Assembly (NCBI RefSeq): GCF_945873775.1
Contig: NZ_CAMCEC010000001.1
Coordinates: forward strand, 248,001-312,000
DNA: 64,000 nt
Reading direction: 5' to 3'
Source of the DNA: an uncultured Treponema sp.
GTDB taxonomy: Bacteria > Spirochaetota > Spirochaetia > Treponematales > Treponemataceae
Positions 17,575-25,648 of this stretch are shown here, piece after piece. A program made the translations under genes and the position numbers. The notes below the pieces were generated by a model. The model saw only the letters and a program-made list of their open reading frames with translations. It was not told the origin of the DNA and made no database searches. Within the stretch, counting starts at the first letter, position 1; each line of letters opens with the position of its first letter.

Positions 17575-19715
17575 TGAAACAAAAACATAAGCTTTGGACA
17601 AGAGCCATAATCATTGCATCTTCAAGCATTCTGATAACTTTAGTTTTTCACTTTTTAGGATTATTCAATGCTTTTGAAAACAAATCCTATGATCTTCGCA
17701 TGATAAACGCGGCAAAATACAAGCAACCTTGTGAAGAAATATGTTTAATTATTGTTGATCAGGAAAGCATTGACTGGGCAAAAGAAAAATACAACTGGTC
17801 ATGGCCTTGGCCTAGAGAAGCTTATGGAAAAATGATTGATTTTATTTCAGTTGGAAATCCTAAGGCAATTGCATTTGATATTCTTTACACAGAGCCTTCT
17901 GTATATGGAGAAGAAGATGATATTGCTTTAGGTATGGCGGAAGCAAGAAGCAAAAAAGTTATCCAGACATTTTTTTATTCCGCAGACGACTACGGAAAAA
18001 CTTTAATGCCTGTAAAGCCAATCAATGACAATGCCGCTCTTTTAGGAAACATTACAAGCGCAAAAGACAACGATGACATTATCCGCCGCACTCGCCTTTT
18101 TGACACATTCAATGAAACTGAATATCCCACTCTTGGACTTGCTCCTCTTTTTCTAAGTGAAGAAGTTCCAGACTTTTCTTCTATTCCTGTACTGGACAAC
18201 AACACTGCGCTTTTACGATTTACAAAATCCATCGACGACTATTTTCCATACAGTGCAAAAGATATTCTTGAAAGCCATGAGCTTTGGCTGCAAGGAAAAG
18301 AAAGTGTTTTATCTCCAGAGGATTTCAATGACCTTTATATTTTCTGCGCATATTATGCTCCGGGACTTTTTGACATCTGTTCAACGCCAGTCTCTCAAGT
18401 TTATCCGGGAGTTGGAATTCATATTACAACTTTGGACAATTACCTTACAGGCAGTTTTATAAAAAAAGTTCCATTCTGCATTTCTCTTTTGTGGCTGATT
18501 GCGCTTGCATTCTTTGCATCTTTGTTTGCTGTCATAAGTGAAAAAATTTCTCCACGGTTTTCTGCGGTTTTTATTTCAGCGGGAATCTTTGCAGGAATCG
18601 CAGTTTCAATTTTTGTGCCTGTAATTTTGTTCAACAACGGAATTTGGATTTTAATGATCTCACCTTTGTTTGCTTTTCTTATCTCGGAAATGGCAAGCGT
18701 TGTTGTAAGTTTGTCTGTAGAAGGAAAGCAAAAACGATTTATCCGTTCTGCATTTAGCCAGTGTCTTTCAAAAGATGTTGTTAATCAAATTATAAATGAC
18801 GCTTCTTCATTTACCTTGGGAGGAAAGGAATTTGAAATGTCGGCGATTTTTACAGACATTCAAAAGTTTTCTTCCTTTAGTGAACTGCTCACAGCAAAAG
18901 AACTTGGATGCCTTCTAAACTTTTATCTTACAAAAATGTCCGACATCATAATTGATGAAAAAGGAACTGTTGACAAATACGAGGGAGATGCGATTGTTGC
19001 TCTTGTAGGCGCGCCAGTTGCAATGCCAGATCATGCAGTTCACGCTTGTGCCGCCGCAATAAAAATGAAAAAAGCAGAGCAAGTAATGAATCAAGATATT
19101 GTTCGCTATTCCAAAAATCCTAAGCCTTCATGGATGGAAGAAGCTTTGTATTCTGCATTTAAAACTCTTGTTACAAACAATAAGACAATTTTTACTAGAA
19201 TCGGAATTAATTCAGGTGAAATGATTGCAGGCTATTTTGGTTCGGAAAAGAAAAAGAATTACACAATGATGGGCAACAATGTAAACCTTGCGTCCCGTCT
19301 TGAAGGTGTAAACAAGCAGTATCACACAAATGGAATTCTTATTAGCCAAAGCACAAAAGAATTGATTGGAGACAGATTCGTTGTGCGTTCTCTTGACCGT
19401 GTTCGGGTTGTAAACATCAACACACCGATTGGACTTTATGAACTTATTGAAGAAAAATCTCTTGCATCTCCAGAACTTCTTGATTATATGCAGAACTGGG
19501 AAAGCGCAATGGCTGAATTCAGCAACAAAAATTACACAAAAGCTAAAGAACTATTGTCTTCCCTTGCGAAAAAAAACAGCAATGACAACGTTGCAAAATA
19601 TTACATTCATCTTCTTGACGACTATTTTCTTAAAGGAACTTTTCCAAAAGAAGCTGACGGTGAAGGAGTTGAATTCAATCCAGACGACGGAGTTTTCAAA
19701 CTGCTTCAAAAGTAA
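17574..19715 (+). CDS. CHASE2-domain adenylate/guanylate cyclase (class III)
   Basis: 713 residues: membrane segment (about 12-30), extracytoplasmic CHASE2 sensor (about 35-295, with WPWPREAYGKMIDFI and AIAFDILYTEPS), three membrane segments (about 300-380), then a class III cyclase domain (about 415-610). Both metal-binding aspartates are present (IFTDIQKFSS near 427, YEGDAIVALVG near 472), as are the transition-state Asn and Arg (NNVNLASRLEG). A C-terminal TPR-like tail follows. It should make a cyclic nucleotide, most likely cAMP, in response to a periplasmic cue. Translational coupling to an SH3 protein and a protease suggests sensing of envelope state (inference). Confidence 0.9.
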   Translation: MKQKHKLWTRAIIIASSSILITLVFHFLGLFNAFENKSYDLRMINAAKYKQPCEEICLIIVDQESIDWAKEKYNWSWPWPREAYGKMIDFISVGNPKAIAFDILYTEPSVYGEEDDIALGMAEARSKKVIQTFFYSADDYGKTLMPVKPINDNAALLGNITSAKDNDDIIRRTRLFDTFNETEYPTLGLAPLFLSEEVPDFSSIPVLDNNTALLRFTKSIDDYFPYSAKDILESHELWLQGKESVLSPEDFNDLYIFCAYYAPGLFDICSTPVSQVYPGVGIHITTLDNYLTGSFIKKVPFCISLLWLIALAFFASLFAVISEKISPRFSAVFISAGIFAGIAVSIFVPVILFNNGIWILMISPLFAFLISEMASVVVSLSVEGKQKRFIRSAFSQCLSKDVVNQIINDASSFTLGGKEFEMSAIFTDIQKFSSFSELLTAKELGCLLNFYLTKMSDIIIDEKGTVDKYEGDAIVALVGAPVAMPDHAVHACAAAIKMKKAEQVMNQDIVRYSKNPKPSWMEEALYSAFKTLVTNNKTIFTRIGINSGEMIAGYFGSEKKKNYTMMGNNVNLASRLEGVNKQYHTNGILISQSTKELIGDRFVVRSLDRVRVVNINTPIGLYELIEEKSLASPELLDYMQNWESAMAEFSNKNYTKAKELLSSLAKKNSNDNVAKYYIHLLDDYFLKGTFPKEADGEGVEFNPDDGVFKLLQK

Positions 19716-19744
19716 AGAAACTGAATCAACCTTGCTTTTGAACC

Positions 19745-20638
19745 CTACACTTTTACTTCTATGCGACTCATGGAAATGCGTTTTTCTCGGACATTTTCAA
19801 GATAAGACTTCAGGGAAGAAGCGTTGTTTTTTTCTATAAATCCTTTTAGCTCATTAAGAGATTTTTCAAAATTTTCAATGTGAAGCAGAAGCTCTTTTTT
19901 ATTTGCAAGGAAAAGTTCTGTCCACAAAGGAGCATTAATCATGGCGATTCTAGTCAAGTCCTCAAAGCTTCCGCCGCCAAAAGCCGTTATCTTGGAATCT
20001 TCCGCACTATCAACAAGCGCGCTCGCAATGACATGGCAAAGCTGGGAAGTAAAAGCAATTTTATGGTCGTGAACAAAAGCATCAGTTTCTACAATCCTGG
20101 TAAATCCCATAAGCGAAACAAGCTGCTTAAAGAGTTCCAGATTTTCGATTTTATTCTGTTTTAGCGGCATTAAAATGTAGTTATGATTCTTAAAAATTGA
20201 ACCACATGAATTTGCATAGCCTTCCTTTTCGCTACCAGCCATCGGATGCCCCGGAATAAAATCAAACCCACCGGAAAGAATTTCATTCAGGCGAGAAAAT
20301 ATTTCAGACTTGACTCCGCTTATGTCCGTTACGATTGAACCGGGCTTAAAATTATTTTTGTGCTGAATTAAAAATTCCAAAGTCGCATGAGGATAAAGGC
20401 ACACAAAAACAAAGTCGCACTGGCAAAGCATAGAGTCAACTTTGCTGATAAGAAAAGTTTCATCCGCAATGTGCTGTTCTCTCGCCAAGGAAAGGGATGC
20501 TTCATTTATGTCCGCAGCAAGAATCTTTCCGCTGGCAGAAGAAACTGAAAGCACATTTTCCCTGATTGCCTTTCCAAGAGAGCCGCCCATAAGACCGAAT
20601 CCAACAATTCCATAAGTCAAGTCTGATAAATTTTTCAA
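19745..20638 (-). CDS. tyrA: Prephenate dehydrogenase
   Basis: Oxidative decarboxylation of prephenate to 4-hydroxyphenylpyruvate in tyrosine synthesis. 297 residues with the NAD-binding GFGLMGGSLGKA (about 13-24), TDISGVKSEI and the substrate-site motif PGHPMAGSEKEGYANS. AAGGA lies 7 bases before the ATG. The gene follows aroF by 63 bases in the same direction, so it should be under the aroF attenuator, matching a leader rich in Tyr codons. No fused chorismate mutase domain is present. Confidence 0.93.
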   Translation of the reverse strand: MKNLSDLTYGIVGFGLMGGSLGKAIRENVLSVSSASGKILAADINEASLSLAREQHIADETFLISKVDSMLCQCDFVFVCLYPHATLEFLIQHKNNFKPGSIVTDISGVKSEIFSRLNEILSGGFDFIPGHPMAGSEKEGYANSCGSIFKNHNYILMPLKQNKIENLELFKQLVSLMGFTRIVETDAFVHDHKIAFTSQLCHVIASALVDSAEDSKITAFGGGSFEDLTRIAMINAPLWTELFLANKKELLLHIENFEKSLNELKGFIEKNNASSLKSYLENVREKRISMSRIEVKV

Positions 20639-20701
20639 TTTGAAATCCTTCTATTGTTGAGCTGCCGGAACTTTTTTTCTTATTAAAAATCCGGCATTTT
20701 T

Positions 20702-21736
20702 TTACATAGTTTTTCCTTCAACAGCCGCATATTTTCCAAGCTTAATCATGAGTTCTTCAAACTGACTAGGTGGAAGCTGCTGGCTTGCATCGCTCCAAGC
20801 CTTTTCAGGGCAGCAGTGAACTTCAATTTCAAGTCCGTCAGCACCGGCGGCAACAGCAGACTGGGCAAGAGTTCCTACCATCCATCTGATTCCGCAGGCA
20901 TGGCTTGGGTCAATCACAACCGGTAAGTGTGAAACTTTATGAAGATAAGGAACTGCGCTTACATCAAGGCAGTTGCGTGTATATCCGTCATAAGTTCTAA
21001 TTCCGCGCTCGCAAAGAATGACATTTTCGTTTCCGTTGGCCATTATATATTCCGCGCTCATCAAAAGCTCGTTGATTGTTCCAGAAAGACCGCGCTTAAG
21101 CAGAACCGGCTTATTAAATTTTCCAAGTTCCTTCAGAAGGTCAAAGTTCTGAAAATTTCTTGCTCCAACTTGAATCAAGTCAACATTTTCAAAATTCTTA
21201 AGTTCGCTGATTGCCATAAGCTCCGTGCAGATTGGAAGCCCTGTTTCTTTCTTTGCTTTTTCAAGAAGCTTTATACCTTCCTTTCCAAGCCCTTGAAAAC
21301 TATAAGGTGAAGTTCTTGGCTTGTATGCGCCGCCACGTAAAATTCTTGCTCCGGCTTTTTTTACAGCAAATGCCGCATTCATAATCTGGTCTTCAGTTTC
21401 AACAGCGCAAGGACCTGCGATTACAGGAACAGTTTTTCCGTCTCCAATTTTACATTCAATAACGCCGCTCTGCCCTGTTCCGATGCAGACAACTGTATTT
21501 TCCGGATGGAATGAACGGCTTGCCATTTTATACGGTGCGCTGACACGCTCCGCAGTTTCAACTATATCATTTGCAAGGAAATCCTCTGGAACAAGTTTTG
21601 AAGTATCGCCTAGAAGACCAATAATAGTCTTGTCTACTCCAGTCGAAATATGAACGCCAAGACCTTTCTGCTTAACCTCTTCAACAAATTCATTGATTGC
21701 CGGCTCTGTCGCGCCTTTCTTTAAAATCACTATCAT
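20702..21736 (-). CDS. aroF: 3-deoxy-7-phosphoheptulonate synthase with N-terminal ferredoxin-like domain
   Basis: First committed step of the shikimate pathway (phosphoenolpyruvate plus erythrose-4-phosphate). 344 residues from the ATG at 21736, which has GGAGG 7 bases upstream. N-terminal regulatory ferredoxin/ACT-like domain (about 1-75, MIVILKKGATEPAINEFVEE) as in Thermotoga-type enzymes, then the barrel with VIAGPCAVETEDQI, RGGAYKPRTSPYSFQGLG, VLLKRGLSGTI and VVIDPSHACG. Upstream is an attenuator with an aromatic leader peptide, and tyrA lies downstream. Feedback by Tyr or Phe through the N-terminal domain is known in this subfamily. Confidence 0.95.
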   Translation of the reverse strand: MIVILKKGATEPAINEFVEEVKQKGLGVHISTGVDKTIIGLLGDTSKLVPEDFLANDIVETAERVSAPYKMASRSFHPENTVVCIGTGQSGVIECKIGDGKTVPVIAGPCAVETEDQIMNAAFAVKKAGARILRGGAYKPRTSPYSFQGLGKEGIKLLEKAKKETGLPICTELMAISELKNFENVDLIQVGARNFQNFDLLKELGKFNKPVLLKRGLSGTINELLMSAEYIMANGNENVILCERGIRTYDGYTRNCLDVSAVPYLHKVSHLPVVIDPSHACGIRWMVGTLAQSAVAAGADGLEIEVHCCPEKAWSDASQQLPPSQFEELMIKLGKYAAVEGKTM

Positions 21737-21767
21737 ACAAAAACCTCCGAAATTTAAACCGTCTGGC

Positions 21768-21798
21768 AAAAAAAAGAGCCTTCCACTGCGGAAGGCTC
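21768..21798 (-). terminator. Attenuator terminator in the aroF leader
   Basis: On the minus strand a perfect 9-bp stem, GAGCCTTCC (21798-21790) and GGAAGGCTC (21784-21776) with loop GCAGT, is followed directly by eight T (21775-21768). It lies between the leader-peptide stop and the aroF ribosome site. Its left arm and loop (CTTCCGCA, 21794-21787) are exactly complementary to TGCGGAAG inside the leader-peptide frame (21859-21852), so the terminator and an antiterminator are mutually exclusive. A separate hairpin, TCGCTA-GATAA-TAGCGA, overlaps the leader stop. Confidence 0.85.
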
Positions 21799-21842
21799 CA
21801 TTATTTTACCAGTTATACGGCAAACACAATGCTCGCTATTAT

Positions 21843-21947
21843 CTAGCGAAACTTCCGCAAGGCACGAGAAAACCAATAAAAGCTAAAGTAAAGGTAAGCC
21901 AACGATGAGATATTGATAATTACTGCCCAATGGGTTGTGTTTTTCAT
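21843..21947 (-). CDS. Aromatic-rich attenuator leader peptide of the aroF operon
   Basis: A 34-codon open frame read from the minus strand, too short for ordinary gene calling. Residues 18-26 are YLYFSFYWF: eight of nine are Phe/Tyr/Trp or the branched Leu, with three Tyr, three Phe and one Trp, and another Trp at 7. Stalling of ribosomes here when aromatic tRNAs are uncharged would leave TGCGGAAG (codons 30-32) free to pair with the terminator arm, letting transcription reach aroF. A ribosome finishing at the TAG (21845-21843) would cover that segment and allow termination. No Shine-Dalgarno precedes it; the -10 box ends 7 bases before the ATG, so it is probably translated from a leaderless transcript. 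Confidence 0.8.
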   Translation of the reverse strand: MKNTTHWAVIINISSLAYLYFSFYWFSRALRKFR

Positions 21948-21954
21948 AGTAAAA

Positions 21955-21983
21955 AATATATCATGCAAAACTGATACTGTCAA
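21955..21983 (-). promoter_or_regulatory. Promoter of the aroF-tyrA operon, leaderless leader peptide
   Basis: Perfect -35 TTGACA (21983-21978), 17-base spacer, TATATT (21960-21955) on the minus strand. The leader-peptide ATG (21947) starts 7 bases after the -10. An A+T-rich inverted repeat (ACAAAAA-TG-TTTTTGT) abuts the -35 on its upstream side and could be a weak terminator for the preceding operon or an operator. Confidence 0.8.
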
Positions 21984-22003
21984 CAAAAACATTTTTGTAT
22001 TTG

Positions 22004-22231
22004 CTACATTGTATAGCCAGGCTTTACAAAAATATTTTTATTATCCGGGTCTACAATCTTGTTAAAAACACGCTCTTTCCATTCGTCCTGCGGAATATCT
22101 TCTACAGAAACAGAAAAATGCTCGATTCCCCTGCCAAGCTCCTCGCTCGCTACTTTTGCAAGTTTTTCTGCAAGATTTTTCTTGATTTCGTCATTTCTTC
22201 CGGGAAACATTTGAACTGTAATATGCGGCAT
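22004..22231 (-). CDS. 4-oxalocrotonate tautomerase-family protein
   Basis: 75 residues, the size of a 4-OT monomer, starting Met-Pro so that the mature protein would have the catalytic N-terminal proline (MPHITVQMFPGR). Tautomerases of this family move double bonds in small oxo acids; the true substrate here is unknown. The gene begins two bases after the metY stop with its ribosome site (GGAGG) inside the end of metY, so it is coupled to it. The role next to a sulfhydrylase is not obvious. Confidence 0.82.
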   Translation of the reverse strand: MPHITVQMFPGRNDEIKKNLAEKLAKVASEELGRGIEHFSVSVEDIPQDEWKERVFNKIVDPDNKNIFVKPGYTM

Positions 22232-22232
22232 C

Positions 22233-23519
22233 TTAAACCTCCAGTGCCTGAGTTAAATCAGCAATTATATCATTTACATTTTCAACACCAACAGAAAGTC
22301 TTACCATGTCCGGCAAAACACCTGCAGCCTTTAGCTCTTCATCGGACATCTGCCTGTGTGTAGAACTTGCAGGGTGAAGAACACAAGTTCTGCTGTCCGC
22401 AACGTGTGTTGCAATCATCGCAAGCTTAAGGTTAGACATGAATTTTTCAGCAGCTTGCCTTCCGCCTTTTACTCCAAAAGAAATAACTCCGCAAGTTCCG
22501 TTCGGCATATATTTTTTTGCAAGCTCGTAATATTTGTTTCCTTTTAGTCCGGGATAATTCACCCAGGAAACACTTTTATGCGACTGAAGGAATTCTGCAA
22601 TCTTCAAGGCGTTTTCACAGTGGCGGGCAACACGAAGCGACAAAGATTCAAGGCCAAGATTTAAAAAGTAAGCATTCATTGGGGACTGTACAGAGCCAAA
22701 GTCTCTCATAAGCTGAACAGTTGCCTTTGTGATAAAAGCTCCTTCCTTTCCAAATTTCTTTGCATAAACCACGCCATGATAGCTTTCATCTGGAGTGCAG
22801 AGTCCCGGGAACTTCTGGGCATTTGCAAGCCAGTCAAATTTTCCAGAATCAACAATCGCGCCGCCAATAGTCGCATCGTGTCCGTCCATATATTTTGTTG
22901 TGGAATGGGTTACAATGTCTGCACCCCATTCAAACGGACGGCAATTCACTGGAGTTGCAAAAGTATTGTCTACGATAAGCGGAACTCCATGGCTGTGCGC
23001 CGCTTTTGCAAAACGCTCAATGTCAAAAACAATCAAAGCTGGATTCGCAATAGTTTCGCCAAAAACTGCTTTTGTGTTTGGTTTAAAAGCCGCATTAAGT
23101 TCCTCATCTGAACATTCGGGATCTACAAATGTAAAATCAATTCCCATCTTGCGCATTGTAACATTGAACAAGTTGAAAGTTCCGCCGTAAATTGTAGAAG
23201 AAACAACGACATGGTCGCCTGCGCTCGCAATATTGAAAACCGCAAAAAAGTTTGCAGCCTGGCCGGAAGAAGTAAGCATAGCGGCAGTTCCACCTTCAAG
23301 AGCGGCAATTTTCGCAGCCACATAATCGTTTGTAGGATTCTGAAGCCTGCTGTAAAAATAACCTGAAGCCTCAAGGTCAAAAAGTTTTCCCATTGCTTCA
23401 CTTGTGTCATACTTAAAGGTTGTGCTTTGAACAATAGGAATCATCCTAGGCTCGCCGTTTTTTGGCTCATAGCCTGAGTGAATGCATTTAGTTTCAATTC
23501 CATTCTGAAAATCTTTCAT
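22233..23519 (-). CDS. metY: O-acetylhomoserine sulfhydrylase
   Basis: PLP enzyme joining O-acetylhomoserine with sulfide (or methanethiol) to give homocysteine (or methionine). 428 residues, typical for MetY. PLP-family landmarks: SGQAANFFAVFNIASAGDHV, NTFATPVNCRP and the Schiff-base lysine in HSTTKYMDGHDAT (near residue 207). Homocysteine made here is the substrate of the MetH encoded at 9274-11847. It lies downstream of rnr and upstream of the tautomerase on the minus strand, with GAGG about 11 bases before the ATG. Confidence 0.93.
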   Translation of the reverse strand: MKDFQNGIETKCIHSGYEPKNGEPRMIPIVQSTTFKYDTSEAMGKLFDLEASGYFYSRLQNPTNDYVAAKIAALEGGTAAMLTSSGQAANFFAVFNIASAGDHVVVSSTIYGGTFNLFNVTMRKMGIDFTFVDPECSDEELNAAFKPNTKAVFGETIANPALIVFDIERFAKAAHSHGVPLIVDNTFATPVNCRPFEWGADIVTHSTTKYMDGHDATIGGAIVDSGKFDWLANAQKFPGLCTPDESYHGVVYAKKFGKEGAFITKATVQLMRDFGSVQSPMNAYFLNLGLESLSLRVARHCENALKIAEFLQSHKSVSWVNYPGLKGNKYYELAKKYMPNGTCGVISFGVKGGRQAAEKFMSNLKLAMIATHVADSRTCVLHPASSTHRQMSDEELKAAGVLPDMVRLSVGVENVNDIIADLTQALEV

Positions 23520-23553
23520 TTAATATATACCTCAATATTTTTGTGCAAAAAAA

Positions 23554-25497
23554 TTAGTTTATAATTTCAAATTCAACCTGCTGCTCTGTAAGCTCAATTT
23601 TCCTTACTTTTATTTTCACCACGTCATTAAGCTCTGTTTTTTCAGGGCACGGCATAAAGGTTTCAATTGCAAGAGAAGGAATTGAAAAAAGAGGAAGCTT
23701 CATTCCTTTGTCAACGCATACAGCCTCACCTGTCCATCCGGGATTCTGCAAAAGATAAACAAGCGTCCAGTGCATATTGCTTTTTCGTTCAGCTTTGTGC
23801 GCCGCCTGAGCACCGGCATCACCTTCTGAAATTCGCATAAGCATAGTGTCCTTGTCCAAGAGTTTCCTCTTATCCAGAAAAGCTCTCAACTGAATATGCG
23901 CAATCAAGTCTCCGTAGCGACGCAAAGGACTTGTAACCTGGCTGTACATATTAAGTCCCAAAGCGCAGTGCATTCCAGGAGTTACACCAACTGACCTTTT
24001 TCTCATGCATCTTCTAAGCCTGAACTGACCTGCAAGACCTTCAGGAATATCATCTGGAATTACAGGAGCTTCTTGGCTTATAAACGGAAACGGAATCTGA
24101 TTTTTGAAAGCGAATTTTGCGGCTCCTTCTCCAGCCAAAAGCATCATCTCACGGATCATTTCTGAGCTTTTAGGATGAACAAGCGGCTCTATTGAAACTT
24201 TTTTTGTTTCAGGCTCAACTGAAATGTGGACTTCCGGCATTGAAATCTGAACAGCCCCGGACTTTTTGCGGCGTTCCACATTTTTCCATGCTATAGAAAA
24301 AAGAGGCTTTAATTCTTCACTTTCCATAAGCTCATCAGCCTGCTCATAAGAAAGACGTTTTACTTTTATAAGCGTTTTAAAAACAGAACAGTCTTCAATC
24401 GCGCCGTTTTCATCAAGAAGAATTCTAAAAGACAACGCGCGGCTTTTTTCCTTTAGTCCAAGCGCATAATCTTCAAGGCAGCTTTCACACAGCATTCTGG
24501 CAGCTCCTTCTGGAATATAAAGAGTCGCCCCTCTTGCGCGCGCATTTTTATCAATAGGAGAATCAGGCTGAACTGTAGACGCAGGATCTGCAATATGAAC
24601 CCAAAGATATTTTCCGTCAAAGGCAACAGCATCATCCGGGTCAGTTGACCAGGCATTATCGATTGCATAAGAAACACAGTCAAGTTCAAGCCTTTCTTCT
24701 TCTGGCGGAGAATCAAGTGAATCTGACGCTGATTTTGTGGAAAGTCCCCAGCGCAAAGGATACGGATTGCGTGTAATGTCCCAAAGTCCTGTATCAAGCA
24801 AAAGTTTGTGCGCACGTTCTGGAGTTTCCTTTAAGCCGGCATCATGCATTGTACGGCTTTTGTCTGTTTTTCCAAGCGCAAGAGCTTCCACATCGCCCAT
24901 AAAAACAGAATCCTCCGGCAAAAGTTTTCCAGTTTTTAAACGCTGAATAAATTCAGACCGCAACTCAGCTTCTTTTTCCTTTTCACCGGCTTTTTTTACA
25001 AGGGAATCAATTTCTTGCTGAGGGCGGACAGTAAATGCAATTTTTCCGTCTAGCTGCTCCTTTAAAATCTGGCTAAAATAAACAGTATTCTTTAAAGCGC
25101 AGTAAAGTCCCCAAGCTTCGTCAGCTTTTACTTCGCCTCTAAAAAGCGAAACCAGCTCATTAAAAGGATAAACCTCCCCAGAAGATTCGCCTGACAAAAG
25201 CTCATAGCAGTCTTTTATCTGAAGAAAAATTTCATTTGTCTGTTCAAGATTGTAAATATCAGCCGCTGAAGGACATTTTTCCGCAGCAAATTTCAATACA
25301 CATTCAAGAGAAGAAACCGGACCTTCATTCAGCAAGAGAATATCCTTTGCGCGGACATTCTGAGTGTCATAAACAGCGGGTTTTGTGGCAGTGGCGGGCA
25401 CAGACTGGAATTTTATAGAAAACTTATTATTTTCAGCAACAGAAAGGACAACAGCAGCAGTATTTTTATATATAACAAGTGAATTAGCTTTTATCAT
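23554..25497 (-). CDS. RNB-domain 3'-5' exoribonuclease (RNase II/R family)
   Basis: Hydrolytic 3'-5' RNA degradation. 647 residues with the RNB catalytic cluster STDPDDAVAF (aspartates near 280), ADPASTVQPDSPID, GATLYIPEG and the C-terminal RNB motif YSQVTSPLRRYGDLIAHIQL. The N-terminal 190 residues look like small OB-type and helical parts rather than a full pair of cold-shock domains, and the C-terminal S1-like part is short, so it is more compact than E. coli RNase R. First gene of the rnr-metY-tautomerase run; its promoter directly abuts the ATG. Confidence 0.88.
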   Translation of the reverse strand: MIKANSLVIYKNTAAVVLSVAENNKFSIKFQSVPATATKPAVYDTQNVRAKDILLLNEGPVSSLECVLKFAAEKCPSAADIYNLEQTNEIFLQIKDCYELLSGESSGEVYPFNELVSLFRGEVKADEAWGLYCALKNTVYFSQILKEQLDGKIAFTVRPQQEIDSLVKKAGEKEKEAELRSEFIQRLKTGKLLPEDSVFMGDVEALALGKTDKSRTMHDAGLKETPERAHKLLLDTGLWDITRNPYPLRWGLSTKSASDSLDSPPEEERLELDCVSYAIDNAWSTDPDDAVAFDGKYLWVHIADPASTVQPDSPIDKNARARGATLYIPEGAARMLCESCLEDYALGLKEKSRALSFRILLDENGAIEDCSVFKTLIKVKRLSYEQADELMESEELKPLFSIAWKNVERRKKSGAVQISMPEVHISVEPETKKVSIEPLVHPKSSEMIREMMLLAGEGAAKFAFKNQIPFPFISQEAPVIPDDIPEGLAGQFRLRRCMRKRSVGVTPGMHCALGLNMYSQVTSPLRRYGDLIAHIQLRAFLDKRKLLDKDTMLMRISEGDAGAQAAHKAERKSNMHWTLVYLLQNPGWTGEAVCVDKGMKLPLFSIPSLAIETFMPCPEKTELNDVVKIKVRKIELTEQQVEFEIIN

Positions 25498-25503
25498 GCT
25501 GAA

Positions 25504-25532
25504 AGTTTACAATAAAAAAAAAGCAATTACAA
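25504..25532 (-). promoter_or_regulatory. Promoter of the RNB exoribonuclease gene, predicted leaderless, with 9-T spacer tract
   Basis: TTGTAA (25532-25527), 17-base spacer, TAAACT (25509-25504), then six bases to the ATG, so the start codon A is the expected +1. The spacer contains a run of nine T on the minus strand; slippage there would change the spacer length. Confidence 0.6.
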
Positions 25533-25565
25533 TAAAGATTGTTGTGGCTGATTCTATAATGGCAT

Positions 25566-25598
25566 AAAAAAACACCGCCAGAATTACTCTAGCGGTGT
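25566..25598 (-). terminator. Terminator after the MalK/UgpC-type ATPase gene
   Basis: Minus strand: ACACCGC ... GCGGTGT, a 7-bp G+C-rich stem (25598-25592 with 25578-25572) with a partly paired loop, followed by a run of seven T. It lies 50 bases after the ATPase stop. Confidence 0.8.
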
Positions 25599-25648
25599 CC
25601 AAGGATACAAGTTTTCAAGCCAGATTATGCAAGCTTGAAGAACGTGGC

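Noticed and set aside
20663-20694. GCCGGA/TCCGGC inverted repeat between aroF and tyrA as a terminator
   Set aside because: On the strand of these genes no T-run follows and the loop is about 20 bases; it may be only a weak processing hairpin.
21736-22003. T-box or riboswitch upstream of aroF
   Set aside because: No T-box sequence (AGGGTGGNACCGCG-like) or specifier loop is present; a peptide-based attenuator explains the region fully.
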